This document shows, piece by piece, positions 1 through 64,000 of a stretch of 64,000 nt of DNA. The DNA lies in contig JAPXFY010000018.1 of assembly GCA_030674185.1 (NCBI GenBank), positions 45,558,432 to 45,622,431 of the forward strand. The letters are read 5' to 3'. The stretch comes from Monoplex corrugatus. Lineage: Eukaryota > Mollusca > Gastropoda > Littorinimorpha > Ranellidae. Under the pieces are notes generated by a model that saw only the letters and a program-made list of their open reading frames with translations, was not told the DNA's origin and made no database searches. Positions within the stretch are counted from its first letter, which is position 1. The number at the start of each line of letters is the position of its first letter. Position numbers and translations under genes: made by a program.

Positions 1-240
1 AAAGAAATACAGAGAGTGAAAGAAAAAAGGAAATTTCTAGCACAGAATTTCCAGAAAGCGAGGATATTGTTTATACTGAAAAAGCCCTCAGCATCCCCAA
101 GGGGGGAATCTATGGAGATGACCCTGGCGTTGACCACCCCGTCCAATCTTTCACACAGGGGATTTAAAAAAACATACCTGAATACAAATTGAAACATAAC
201 CAAGGACACTAAAACATATATAGAAACGGCCCTAAATTAC
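1..240 (-). repeat. Dispersed repeat family S, two pieces, antisense, cut by window start
   Basis: Shares long stretches with 11535-11975 (same strand) and with the plus-strand copies at 29838-30380, 53938-54430 and 57350-57905. Positions 1-115 match the 5' part and 116-240 the middle part of the unit. No coding capacity is seen. Confidence 0.8.
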
Positions 241-384
241 CGCAGAGAGGTAGAGCTCCCACATTTCACTCTGACAGCATATGTCCAAGCCTTGCACGAA
301 ACTTCATACGTGGCTCAAGTCTTATGTTCACCATACTAAGCGAAATCCCCACTGAACATAAAATTATCTCTACTGTGTGAACTC

Positions 385-598
385 CATTGAAAGCCCATCA
401 TCATCATCATTATCATCAGGTGCCCTGCCGCATGGCGTTGGCGACCATGGACTTCCAACCATCTCTATCTCTCGTTGCCCCCAGCATCTCCCCCACCCTC
501 CTCATCCCCAGCCACTCTGCAAGACCGTCCAGCATTCTCTCCCTGGGTCTACCTGGTGCTCTCTTTCCCTCCAGCTTTCCCGTTGTGACCAGGTGCAG
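385..598 (-). mobile_element. RTE-type LINE fragment, end of reverse-transcriptase ORF, with ATC-repeat tail
   Basis: The minus strand matches the copies at 38463-38700, 48660-48847 and 56270-56880, which read as GHFMRKGELEHLVTTGKLEG-type sequence. The CATCATCAT tract at 385-415 is the trinucleotide 3' tail typical of such elements. Only the last roughly 70 codons remain. Confidence 0.75.
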
Positions 599-655
599 TT
601 ATAGCCCTGATATGGCTCTACGCAGTCGGCTGGGCTTTAAACAACAATAACCATA
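599..655 (+). repeat. Family S, 3'-tail fragment only
   Basis: Contains CCCTGATATGGCTCTACGCA then GTCGGCTGGGCTTTAAAC and ACAATAACC, the conserved 3' end of family S. It is fused directly to the antisense LINE fragment on its left, so the rest of the unit is deleted or this is a composite element. Confidence 0.75.
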
Positions 656-692
656 TCTGCCAGGATCCTGCTTGTCAGCCATGAGCAAAATT

Positions 693-918
693 TTAACCCT
701 TTCACTCCCTCATCTTATCCATCAGCTTCCTGATAAGGTGAGGGAGTGAATGGGTTAAGTTTTTACAGCTTATTGACAGGCTGCAGGAGTGTCTCACCTG
801 TCGACGTCACCGGGTTCTGTGTTGGCCGCTGCACTCATTGACACTACAGCTCTCTTCCAAACGGCTCTGTCTTGACTTTAGTGGACAACTTCTAGAACTG
901 CCGGAGTGAAAGGGTTAA
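693..918. mobile_element. TTAA-bounded palindromic element, diverged copy
   Basis: Begins TTAACCCTTTCACTCCCT and ends GGAGTGAAAGGGTTAA, with an inner hairpin near 715-760. It has the same layout as the ten better-preserved copies, but G/T-to-C changes and extra sequence in the right half make it the most diverged. Confidence 0.65.
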
Positions 919-1149
919 AATTGAAGCTACCTCTGTATGTAATGTTGCATGCTGTATTCATGTCTGTGCATGTTAATTCACTTGAAAAAAAAAAAAAAGG
1001 AATGGAATGATTAACAGCTGAAAAGGTAACATATACATGCGTTTCTCAATTAAGGGGAGAAAACTGACGTCCTGTGTTTCTTGTTTCAGGGCATGCCTGA
1101 GTGAAATACGTTAACATGTAGGCTGTCTTACCACTGGCATCTGTATGGA

Positions 1150-1185
1150 ATGAGAGATTGTGCGTTTGTGTGTGTGTATGTGTGT

Positions 1186-1258
<73 letters not shown>

Positions 1259-1262
1259 TGTG
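1150..1262. repeat. (GT)n microsatellite
   Basis: Nearly uninterrupted TG dinucleotides with a few GGT interruptions, directly beside the LINE fragment at 1263. Confidence 0.95.
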
Positions 1263-1655
1263 ACGTCTGCTAGTAATTTTCTGATGGTATCAAGTTCTTC
1301 CAGGACAGTTTCATTAGTTCTTCTATCTGTCCCTTTGACATGTCGTAGTCTCTGATAAAACCACATCTCTGCTGCCTCAATTCTTTTGCAATCAGCTTTT
1401 TAGAGAGTCCAGGCTTCGCAGCCATAAATCATGACTGGCCAGATCAAACATTGTAACGGTTTAATTTTCAAGCCATTTGGTACGCCTCTGTCTTTCTAGA
1501 TACTGTTGAGTTGGACTATTTTTTCTTTGCCATTCTAATTCTTGATTTGATTGTCTTTAGAGCAGGTTTCATCTTCAGTGTTACAGAACCAAGGTATTTA
1601 AAATCTTTAACATTTTCTAATGGAACTTGATTAATTAAAATGAGGAACTCTTATC
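1263..1655 (-). mobile_element. LINE (RTE-type) reverse-transcriptase C-terminal fragment, decayed
   Basis: Reading the minus strand gives VKDFKYLGSVTLKMKPALKT, then VMIYGCEAWTL, then AAEMWFYQRLRHVKGTDRRT with stops and frame breaks between them. The order KYLG..YGCE.WT..EMW.YRR..R..WTDR is the standard C-terminal region of RTE/L1-like reverse transcriptases. No endonuclease or catalytic part remains. Confidence 0.8.
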
Positions 1656-2753
1656 AATTAACATACCACAAAAATACATATTTGGCAGAAGTCTGATACA
1701 TTCGTACCCACACTGGCACCTTTGCTGCAGCCTGAATTTCTTTAATCAAACGAAACATTTCACAACAACACAATTATCAACTTTAATTTCACAATGAAAA
1801 AACGTGAAACAAAAGATATGAAAACTAAAACGAATTAACACTTAACTTTAAAATTGGCCAGGAAAGTTTTTTTGCACTATCTTACAAGCAGGAGTCCATC
1901 GCTCTGAAAAACGAAGATTTTACACCATTGCTCTGAAAAACGAAGATTTTTACATCATCACTCTGAAACGAAGATTTTACATCAAACTTTTTAATTATCA
2001 GCAATACCACAATTAACTCTGTACATTCAGTTTCACCAACAATCGGCAATACCACAGTCAATTCTGTACATTCAGTTCCGCCAATAATCAGCGATAACAC
2101 AGTTAATTCTGTGCAATGTCTTCCACCAACAATCACCTTTCAAGCATTCACCACAGTTTAAGTATTGTTATCATTATTTACACAAGAAACAAGACACATC
2201 GATTGACATGTTGTTTGTTGACTGACTGACATATTTGTTGACCAGTGCACAGAATTTATGTACGAGTTAACAAACATGAGAACTGCTGATAATTCTCAGA
2301 GATGACCACACAATCACTACCAGTACCACACAAAAAAACACTGCCAACTGCACAACAGATTTTCCTATTAGCTGCAAAACAACTGTAGTGTTTCTTTGAT
2401 ATTTTTTTCCCAGTAATTAATACATGTAGCAAGGGACATAGGCAATGTTTTATTTGTATCAAAGGCAAGGTTTGGGGCTGTCTGAAACTTCCAGCAAGAT
2501 TCCACAAGCAAACCCCGATTTGGGCCAGAAGGTGGCACACTTAAGCTGAAAGCAATGTGTGTAGGGGTGGGAAAGGGGGGAGGGGGAGATGTTTCGATAT
2601 TTTCTGGAGGGAAAAAGTTCAGAGAAGACAGAAAAATTACATGGAAAAATGTTTACGAACAACTGTACTTCAGCTCTACTCTGAACATCTATCCATTATG
2701 AAAAGAGTAAAAATCCTTCTTTATCTGTTTCTATAACTGTCTCAACAATCCAA

Positions 2754-2815
<62 letters not shown>

Positions 2816-3769
2816 CACACACCACACACACACACACACACAGTGATCAAACAGAACTTCTTCAGCAACAACACACTATAACATATAAGGGACCATCACT
2901 GTCTTGAGTCACATCTTTCCATCACAAGAACTTTCAGGAGAATATCTTCTCTCTGTGTGATTTCTTCTTGCTTTTTCCATACTAAAGTAGGCCTACATGG
3001 TATCATACTGCCCACCCACCCCCGAAAAAAACAAAACAATGCTGGTAAGTTCAAATTTATATACCTAAGACAAAACCCTGTAATATTTTTCTTGTGTCAC
3101 CTTTTCCTCCCCTCACTTTATCTACCAGCTTCAAGCAATTACAATGTCAGTACAGTGGTAACTCTTTCCTGAAAAAAACATTTCATCCACTTTCCTAACT
3201 AAACATCTGCAGACACATAAGCCTAATAATACAAACCACAAAACTCAGATTTTTTTTCCCATTAACTGAACCTTTTGCTCGGCAGCAAAACATTATACAA
3301 CAGAATGAAATTAATACTGACAATTCATCTTGGCTGATAACTGGACGACACATTTTCCATACATTGCTTTACTGATAGCACATTAAGAATATGCCTTATG
3401 TCTAACACTAACACTAGTAACAGGCAACAGACTTTCATACAACAGATTTTTTTTTTATTAAACACAATAGATAGCAGCATACATAAAAGAGTTAAAGATA
3501 GGCCAACAGAAAGAAAAAAAATCTTTTTTCAAGCAAACTCTCACAGTTATGTATTCTCACTGTTGTGTATCTGATTAAAGAAAAAAACAAATAAACAAAG
3601 GTAGTTTCATAACTTGAAGGTCTTAGGGAAGTGAGGTGAAGACTTATTGTTCTGAGTTTGTTTCATATTCACATTCATGTTCATATTCATATTCTTTTGT
3701 CATGGTGGATACATCACGTGAAACTCAGGCCACTCTCACTCAGAGAGTGCGTCATTGCAGTGGCACCAC
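1656..3769. other. Repeat-poor AT-rich flank, no gene seen
   Basis: Contains short local duplications at 1895-1985 (GCTCTGAAAAACGAAGATTT, three imperfect copies) and 1998-2135 (about 45 bp, three copies), and a (CA)n tract at 2753-2842. No open frame has codon structure or recognisable protein similarity. Confidence 0.5.
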
Positions 3770-4110
3770 CCAATTTTTTTTTTCAAACTAAGACTTCAGA
3801 AAGTCAAGAAAGCTAATTGGCCTTCTAGGGGAAGGGACTTTGGAAATCAACTTATCTCTCCAATGTTTTATTCCAGGGCAGCCAGGCAAATGCCCTGCTC
3901 TTCATGATTTTCAACTGCAGTGGGATCAGAAGGCATAGGGGTCCGACTTGTTTTTCATCCTCTTAAGGCCTTCTGAAGGACAAGATGTTCAGTTCGATTT
4001 TCCAGTCAAACTGAGGAGAAAAGTGAAAGCTTCAATGGGGAACAAACCCTGGAACCTTGAATTTAGTTATTGGCAGGCAAATGTCTGAACCATCCTGCCA
4101 CCCTTCGCCT
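3770..4110 (-). mobile_element. SINE-like repeat, antisense, diverged
   Basis: On the minus strand the right end reads GGATGGTTCAGACATTTGCC and then AAGGTTCCAGGGTTTGTTCC, resembling spaced A- and B-box tRNA promoter motifs, followed by about 300 bp of body. No second copy in the window was found, so the assignment rests on the tRNA-like head only. Confidence 0.4.
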
Positions 4111-4369
4111 TTCTTTGCCACGGTACCTATATTTTCTCTTACTGCTTTACATTCCTCAATCCTAATTTTTCACACCTGGGTGTACTGTAGGCTGCTCATG
4201 TTTTCATGAGCCAGATTCAAACATGTGCAGTCAAAGTGGAAGGTGGGAAGTCTACATCCATTAAGTACCTGTTGATCATTCAAACGAATAAATCTCATAC
4301 TTAAATATGGTAAAAATTGACATTTCTTCATGGACGAATTCTTTCTCTCTCTCTCTAGCTGTCTCGCGC

Positions 4370-4575
4370 ACATACACACACACAACCACACACACACACA
4401 CATTCACACACACACACGCACTCACACGCACAAACACACATTCACTCACACACACTCACTAACACACACACACACACACTCACTAACACACACACACACA
4501 CACTCACTAACACACAACACACATTCACTCACACACACTCACTAACACACACACACACACATACACAACCATACA
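4370..4575. repeat. (CA)n microsatellite with CTCACTA interruptions
   Basis: CA repeats with a higher-order unit of about 30 bp (CACACTCACTAACACACA repeated), a microsatellite growing into a minisatellite. Confidence 0.9.
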
Positions 4576-5105
4576 CACATGAATGAGGCTGATATAAAAC
4601 CATCCCGCTGATATAAACTCGTCCCTTTCTCATTTTTATAAAGGGAGACTGAAAATGCAGAAAATTTTCCACTTCAAACCAACCATAACTACTGCAGTGC
4701 ATCCACTACCTTACAATTCACTTTCACTAAAACAAAACGTACTGAACAGCACCCAACACTGTCAAATGGTGTGAACAATCTGTGCACACAACAATAAATT
4801 AAAATCTTAACAAGAGGAAAAATTCTCCATCACAACATTTCTACAAACCTCTACTTCAAGAGCATGAATTTTCCACCACAAAACTGCCCCAACTTGGCAG
4901 TGGAACATCGAATCAGCTATGAATTAAACTATGAAAGGAAAGGCTTCAAGGCGTGCCTAACAGCTAGATAAGACCAAGTCCATTACAAAACATATCTTGA
5001 GCATGTTTCAAGAAGGTGGCTGTTATTCCTGTGTCGAAGTCCTGCGTCTAGCTAGCACAGCAAATGGAATGGACAATGAGCCAATCTTGTCCAGCAAATG
5101 AATAC

Positions 5106-5297
5106 TTAACCCTTTGACTCCCACACCCTATGCATCAATCGTAAAAACTCAACTTTTGACTCCCTCACCCTATCCACCAGCTTCCTGCAGGAAGCTGGTG
5201 GATAGGGTGAGAGAGTCAAAGGGTTATGTTTTTGCTTCGGTAGCATGGTTGACAATATAGGATGCTGGTAGACAGGGTGCAGGAGTCAAAGGGTTAA
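5106..5297 (+). mobile_element. TTAA-bounded palindromic element, copy B
   Basis: Outer ends TTAACCCTTTGACTCCCA and GGAGTCAAAGGGTTAA. The centre is a near-perfect palindrome at about 5155-5225 around CTGCAG. The right outer arm carries TTGCTTCGGTAGCATGGTTG and GGATGCTGGTAGACAGGG. Confidence 0.8.
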
Positions 5298-5372
5298 TAT
5301 TTAATAATACTGCTGTCAAAGGGGGACATCTGGATCACCTAGCAAAACTGCTATGTTTTCAGACAACTGGTA

Positions 5373-5586
5373 TTAACCCTTTGATTCTTGCACCCTATCC
5401 AACAACTACAAAGACCTTTGACTCCCTCACCCTATCCACCAGTTTCTTGCAGGAAGTTGGTGGACAGGGTGAAGGAGTCAAAGGGTTAAGGAGGGTGAAG
5501 GAACTAAAGGGTTCAGTTTTTGCTCTGCTAGCAAGGGTGACAACACAGGATGCTGGTGGGTAGGGTGTGGGAGTCAAGGAGTTTAG
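5373..5586 (+). mobile_element. TTAA-bounded palindromic element, copy C
   Basis: Begins TTAACCCTTTGATTCTTG and has the central palindrome with CTTGCAGGAAG. The right end is degraded (GAGTCAAGGAGTTTAG) and an extra short duplication sits near 5485-5515. It is only 75 bp from copy B. Confidence 0.75.
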
Positions 5587-6434
5587 TAGTAATGTTTTTA
5601 AAAGTCTCACCTGCAAGATCTAACTTTGCAAGTAAGATTTCTCTCATTGCTGATAATTTCTCTATAGATACTAGTGTACTTAAAATTAAACAGTATTTTG
5701 TCTAGTGCTTGTGCTCCATCTACTGCACTCATCCAGTGTCACTGTCCCCATGCTGCTCACTTTGGCTCTCCAAAAATTTCCAAACCCACCAAAATTGAGG
5801 CCAACATGTCAGTAGATCATGAATGCCACAGAGAATGTAAAGGGGATATTTTTTCCCATAAAGATGATGATATGAACAGGCATGATAATGATAATGACTA
5901 CATGACATTCCATTTCAGACTGAAGGCTGTATTCTACATTTCATTTCATAACATATCCTGGTGTCAACCAGGTCTGAGAGATACAGACACCTGTGGGTCA
6001 GGAAATCTGAGCAAACACCCTCAATGGTACATTCATCAAGCAGATGGTCCCAGTCTTCTGAATGAGCTCACTGAATGCTCTACTGTGGGCAGGAGCCAGC
6101 TGGAGCACACACAAAAATACTATAATAATTTTTTTGAACCTAGCAGAGTTCAAATCCATACTTTCCAGTCAATAATCAACTGCATGAATAATTAATACTA
6201 GTATTATTGGAAGCAGTCAAGGGAAGGCTTTTTCTAACATATGGTTTAATCTTGATAGCAGATAAAGTGGGTATGGTTAAATTCATTAAAAACAAAAAAA
6301 CAAAAAACTGACTAAACGTACTGCAGTGGTGACTGTTGTCATAGTGGATAAGAATCAATCCATTACGACTGATGATTACTACTACTCGCGTAGTCCTAGC
6401 CTCTGAGTTAATAATACCACTGTCCACGACCTCA
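5587..6434 (-). other. Probable Hakai 3'UTR and flank
   Basis: This lies immediately downstream of the Hakai stop codon. A 173-codon plus-strand frame here has no recognisable domain and looks like chance. No clear minus-strand polyadenylation signal was pinned down, so the UTR length is unknown. Confidence 0.4.
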
Positions 6435-13893
<7,459 letters not shown>

Positions 13894-14002
13894 GTTGACA
13901 GATGACCGAGGCCAGTTCTTCAAATTGCTCAAGATATGTTTTTCTCAACTGATCTTCAGAGAATCAACAAGTGATTTCCAAAATATGATTGCCAAAGTCA
14001 AC
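13894..14002 (-). other. CBLL1: Hakai 5'UTR part of exon 2
   Basis: Upstream of the ATG the exon runs back to a clear acceptor (TGTGTTGCAG before the exon's GTTGAC). It therefore appears to be spliced to a further upstream non-coding exon, most simply the one ending at 17587. The UTR extent is inferred from splice signals only. Confidence 0.6.
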
Positions 14003-15157
14003 CTGCAACACACACAAAATTCAATAAATACACTGAAAACAGAGGAGATCTTAACTTTAACTTAGTTTAACTAGGTTGTTAAGGTTCAGCCTATCTGAAT
14101 TTTACGACACAAGCTTTTACTAGTTTTAGAACTGCGTCAACTGTCATGAGCCAATTCAATTTAATTATGTTGTTTATACTAATTATAGCCTTTCTGACTG
14201 CCACAGGCCATAACAGAGCTGTCACTATGCCACTAACAAAGGTTACAGATTGAAAACAATCACCATTTTAAAGGTCTTTTTTGAATATATGAATATTTCA
14301 CAAATTAAATTATGTTCAAATCTAGTAAAAGATCCATTTAAATCAGTATACTTACCATGTTGAAAACCCTATTAAATGAAAGAAAAAGCAAAATATAAAA
14401 AGCAAAATACATCATCCAAGTAATGTCATAAAATAAGGTCCTCGATGAGTCAATATGTCTGTTGTAAAATATTTCTGTCTAGTGTTGTTCCATTCCCACA
14501 CTCCCCCCAAAAAATTAAAAATAGCCTTGCACTGTCACTGTATTTTGATTCATATTTGAAAGTGGGCTTTTGATTGGTCAGATCTACTACCCTCTCTCAT
14601 CTATTCCATGTGTACATTGAGTTTTCAGCACAGAATCATATCCACACATCACAGAAGCTCATTGTGTGTTAAGTCAGTGAAAAATGAACTTTTACCAAAT
14701 CTGGTATTATTCAAAAGAAGCTGACTGAAGAATTGGCCATCACTGAGAAAGTATGTCATGTTTTCAATGCCATGAACCCATGCATCTGATCAAAACAAAC
14801 TGAAAGATCATTCATATCCATATTCATACCAAATAAACATGTAATGCTCTTTATTCTACTTGCTTAACACGCCCTTCTTGATTATTTATAAAATTCATCT
14901 TGAATCCTGCTGATCCTCTAGCATATTTACACAAAGAAAAATATAGCATATCAAAAAACAAAAACAAAAAGCAAAGAAAAGAAAGATATCTATTACTAGT
15001 ATTACTATTACTATTAGTTTCTGTCTTTCTTTGTTAATTTTCAATAATGGTTTGCAATGCCCTGCAATGAGTCTATTTCATTTCAAAGTCAAGCGTTTGT
15101 ATCTTAGTTATTCATATTAATTTTGTTTTTATCATCATCATCATCATCATCATATTT

Positions 15158-15209
<52 letters not shown>

Positions 15210-16902
15210 AGTATTATTACTTGTAATACATTATCTTCAGTAATGCAGCACCAAAGCATCAACCTGCTCTGTTATTGGATGACCAAGTTTTTAGTTTATA
15301 GCCCATCAATCTACTTAAAACGTCACACAGACTCCTCAAAGTCAAAGCAATCATCAAAGTAAAATGTTAAAACATTTAGAATCCTGGACACTACTGATCT
15401 GATCATGAGACCAAGTGAACTCAAAAAGTAAAAGCAAAGTCTCTGCTTAGTGCTTATGTTATTTGTCAAGATCTTTTTTGAATATCATTGATTCAGTTCA
15501 CTAAATGTTTTCACAGCTATTTGTGCAAATGTAATGTGGTGTTAATATTTACTCTAAACATCTCTAAGTCCTACATTATTGCTGTTATCAGTTGTGCAGG
15601 CTAGTATCAGATCATTTACATGTAATAAATGTACTTTCACACTATGGTGTGTGCGTATGTGTTCATATGTGCGCACGCGCGCGTGCGTGCGTGTGTGTGT
15701 GCGCGCACGCGTGTGTGCATGTGTCTGTGATTCTTATCACTTACTTATTTTTAAAATCTTTCTTTAATGCTTTAAACTGTTTAATTTTAAACTGTTCAAG
15801 CACAGACTTAGCATAACTGATCAAGAGACCAGTCTGAATAAAATTACGTTTAAGAGTATTCCTTTGTTGTTCTGAATTTCTAAAAGAACAACTCTGTAAA
15901 AGTTAAAAGATAAAGTAACATCATCCCCTGAAATTTCAGATACAGGTGACAGCACCTTCTTCACCACCAAGCAAGGGTATGCCCTAATTAAGAAAGAAAT
16001 CCAATCCCTAGGGTGACGTTTGGTGAGATTCACAATGTAATTATCCTAATCTTAACACTAACCCAACCCCAATCACTTACCCTGGGGATCAGATTTCTCC
16101 ATGGTTTGACTGCCAACCCAAATGATTAGGGTATGGCTAGGATGAGTGTTTCATAGTTTTAAATTTTAGTAAGTGATTGAAATACTAACTGAACAAACAA
16201 ATCAGTTGGCATCACTGTCGCAAGCGCACCATTGACACCACTGTTGCAAACGCACCATTATTCATTTATTGTTCCATGTTTTTTTGTGCATATCCATTGT
16301 ACATCTTGACATCTTATTTCTATGACAATGCAACAACACCTTGATATCTTATTTCTATGACAATGCAACAACAGTGTAATGACCTGACCCTAACATCAAG
16401 ATCATAAAAACTTAAAATGGTGGGCACTACAGGATTCTCCTGTCACTTTATGCAATAGCAGAGTCAGCTGGATTGGCCACTGTTCATGACTGCCAAATTA
16501 CCATCCAGCCTACAGAGCATACAATACAAGGATGCCTTCAAGGCCAAAAGTAATCCAAGGAAGACCTGGATTGTTGGTGTCAGTGAGTCTGACCTTACAT
16601 GACATCCCACCTGTCAAGGCTTTCCAATTTGTCACAGAACAATGGTTCTTTCTTCCTGCAACACCCCCGGCAGTTTATGTGTCAAAACAGAAATCTGACA
16701 CACCTACAATAAAATAAAATAAAATAAAATAAAATAAAACAAACAAATAAATCAATAAATAGGTCTACCAAAGTTTTGTCATATATTCATTAAAATGTTA
16801 ATCTGTGCATTGTTGGTGTTAGCTGTTTTCATCATCATCAAGTGCCCTGCGGATGTTTTTATTTATTGTTAATGTTTAATATAGGCCTACTTCTGTACTT
16901 GC
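14003..16902 (-). other. Hakai 5' intron, no exon seen
   Basis: AT-rich sequence with (ATC)n/(ATT)n at 15132-15206, a mixed GT/CG tract at 15650-15725, a 35-bp direct duplication at 16305-16373 and (AAAAT)n at 16705-16740. A CATCATCATCAAGTGCCCTG fragment at 16831-16855 is the extreme end of the RTE-type LINE. Confidence 0.6.
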
Positions 16903-16995
16903 AGGTTCCTCATAAATTTTGTCATCTGCTGAGCTTTGTCGTCGATATGATATAGACGGAAATGCTCAGCAGACGACAAAATTTATGAGGAACCT
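16903..16995. repeat. Near-perfect 32-bp inverted repeat (hairpin)
   Basis: The left arm 16903-16934 (AGGTTCCTCATAAATTTTGT then CATCTGCTGAGC) pairs with 16964-16995 with one mismatch around a 29-nt loop. The 93-nt foldback has pre-miRNA size. It could equally be a tiny foldback transposon. Confidence 0.75.
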
Positions 16996-17229
16996 TTGAA
17001 CAGTGCACTGTGCAGTTGTGTGTATCTTGAGCGCAGTCGACATGTCGTGACAGTGCGAGTGTGCGCTTAGTTAATGCAAGACAAAATCGTAAGGAGATGT
17101 GAATGAGTTAGTATACGGTATATCTAAACAACTGGTTGAATATGGATCATCTACACGCATCGCACAGCACGTTTGCTCCAAAACAACGCAAATGTGTGCA
17201 TAAATTCTGCACATAGAGTTTCAACTTAC

Positions 17230-17262
17230 GGTTTTCACGGGGCCATCGGGTCGCAGCCATGT
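17230..17262 (-). other. Alternative minus-strand first exon or uORF start candidate
   Basis: The minus strand reads AACATGGCTGCGACCC then GTGAAAACC|GTAAGT. AANATGGCNGC is the YY1-type element often found just inside housekeeping transcription starts, so this may be an alternative Hakai start about 350 bp inside intron 1. The ATG would start a short frame that is not part of Hakai. Low certainty. Confidence 0.3.
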
Positions 17263-17586
17263 TAAACTGAAAACAGCAAACTTCCATAAATAGGCGAAGA
17301 AAACAAACTTGTTCAGTACCATGGTTGTAATCATATCCCATATCCCCTTCCATATTGTGTCTATTCCACACCCGACTCGAAAAAGCAGCCACAAAATAAC
17401 TGAGCTTAAATGAATGTGAAATAAAGAACTAAATAAGGATAAACCGCGGAAAAGGGGCAAACATTGAATTAATTTGCTGAATTATTAAATGATTGCACAG
17501 AAATGTTGTTAATGGTTCTAGGCTACCTAGTTTATAGGTGAAATATTTTGTTAGATTATACTACTTCGTTTTTGCAAGGTACTCAC

Positions 17587-17740
17587 CAAAATCGATGAAA
17601 GTTTGCGGTCTGTGTGCGAACCACAGACCTCTCATGACTTCTGTGGTGAAGATCGATAAACTGTGTCACATTAGCACGTCTTCTATTATACATTTTGTGC
17701 CATTCCGGTAAGACGATATAATGACAAACCCACAGACCAC
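17587..17740 (-). other. CBLL1: Probable Hakai first (non-coding) exon
   Basis: The minus strand shows a consensus donor TTTTG|GTGAGT at 17587/17586. Upstream sequence runs into the ETS-type promoter sites, and the orientation matches Hakai. The 5' end is not defined by sequence. A second donor at 17230/17229 (AAACC|GTAAGT) offers an alternative first exon. Transcript data would be needed to choose. Confidence 0.45.
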
Positions 17741-17928
17741 TTCCGGCGATCTTTCGCGAGCAACACTTGGACGCCTTGACCGTTGCAAAACCAAAACGAA
17801 CCCTTGTTAAAACTGATTTGTTCCAGTTAAGCCTACGTTTCCGCTGCAAAATAAATCCACCAGGGCAAAGAAAACGACGGCACACGCTGGACGTGTGCGA
17901 GGGAGTGGAAGGAGAGACTTTTGTTTCC
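17690..17928. promoter_or_regulatory. Probable bidirectional promoter / 5'UTR between Hakai and USP19
   Basis: Two divergent genes begin within about 200 bp here. The segment contains CACTTCCGGC at 17738-17747 and CATTCCGGTA at 17701-17710 (ETS-type GGAA cores), is richer in CpG than its surroundings and has no TATA box in an obvious place. Family knowledge: ETS sites are typical of TATA-less bidirectional promoters. The exact start sites are inferred. Confidence 0.5.

Positions 17929-64000
<46,072 letters not shown>

Noticed and set aside
5674..6195. 173-codon plus-strand frame beside the Hakai stop
   Set aside because: Composition is not coding-like, no domain is seen, and it overlaps probable Hakai 3'UTR in antisense.
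17767..17928. Upstream extension of the USP19 frame starting at 17767
   Set aside because: The codon there is TTG, not ATG. The frame is open back to 17725 but has no ATG before 17929.

Overview
The window is animal nuclear DNA, most likely from a mollusc (probably a gastropod). It is AT-rich, intron-rich and crowded with CA/GT microsatellites, minisatellites and fossil transposons. The mollusc call is an inference from protein similarity, from a tRNA-headed SINE of a type I recall from gastropods and from a dispersed repeat whose 3' end I recall from molluscan sequence. It was not tested by a search.

Two protein-coding genes are arranged head to head. On the minus strand, 6435-13893 encodes a complete 538-residue Hakai/CBLL1 E3 ubiquitin ligase in five coding exons, with non-coding 5' exons reaching back towards about 17.6 kb. 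On the plus strand, from 17929 to beyond the right edge, lies the ubiquitin protease USP19. Twenty complete exons and the start of a twenty-first are visible. They encode two CS/p23-like domains, the Cys-box and first half of the USP catalytic domain, and the MYND zinc finger inserted in it. The His-box half is outside the window. The first exons of the two genes face each other across a region with ETS-type sites, so they probably share a bidirectional promoter. Both products act in ubiquitin signalling, one as ligase and one as deubiquitinase. Nothing here shows a direct functional link between them.

Region by region: 1-6434 is repeat-filled flank and 3' side of Hakai; 6435-17740 is Hakai; 17740-23139 is the start of USP19, whose first intron carries a decayed LINE (18354-20033) and a 1.7-kb inverted-repeat element (20054-21784); 23140-39911 holds the CS-domain exons; 39752-60913 holds the catalytic-core and MYND exons; 60914-64000 holds the MYND tail and a repeat array abutting the last exon.

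The most interesting feature is structural. USP19 introns are inflated by at least eight minisatellite arrays. Four of these start or end exactly at a splice junction and carry copies of that junction: the donor at 26887/26888, the acceptor at 33386/33387, the donor at 51005/51006 including coding bases, and the acceptor at 63953/63954. A second theme is TTAA-bounded elements: about eleven copies of a palindrome-within-palindrome element beginning CCCTTTGACTCC, plus three unrelated TTAA-bounded candidates. Other points are a decayed mariner copy inside a 45-bp array, a hAT-like element inside another array, three near-perfect hairpins, and an altered USP Cys box.
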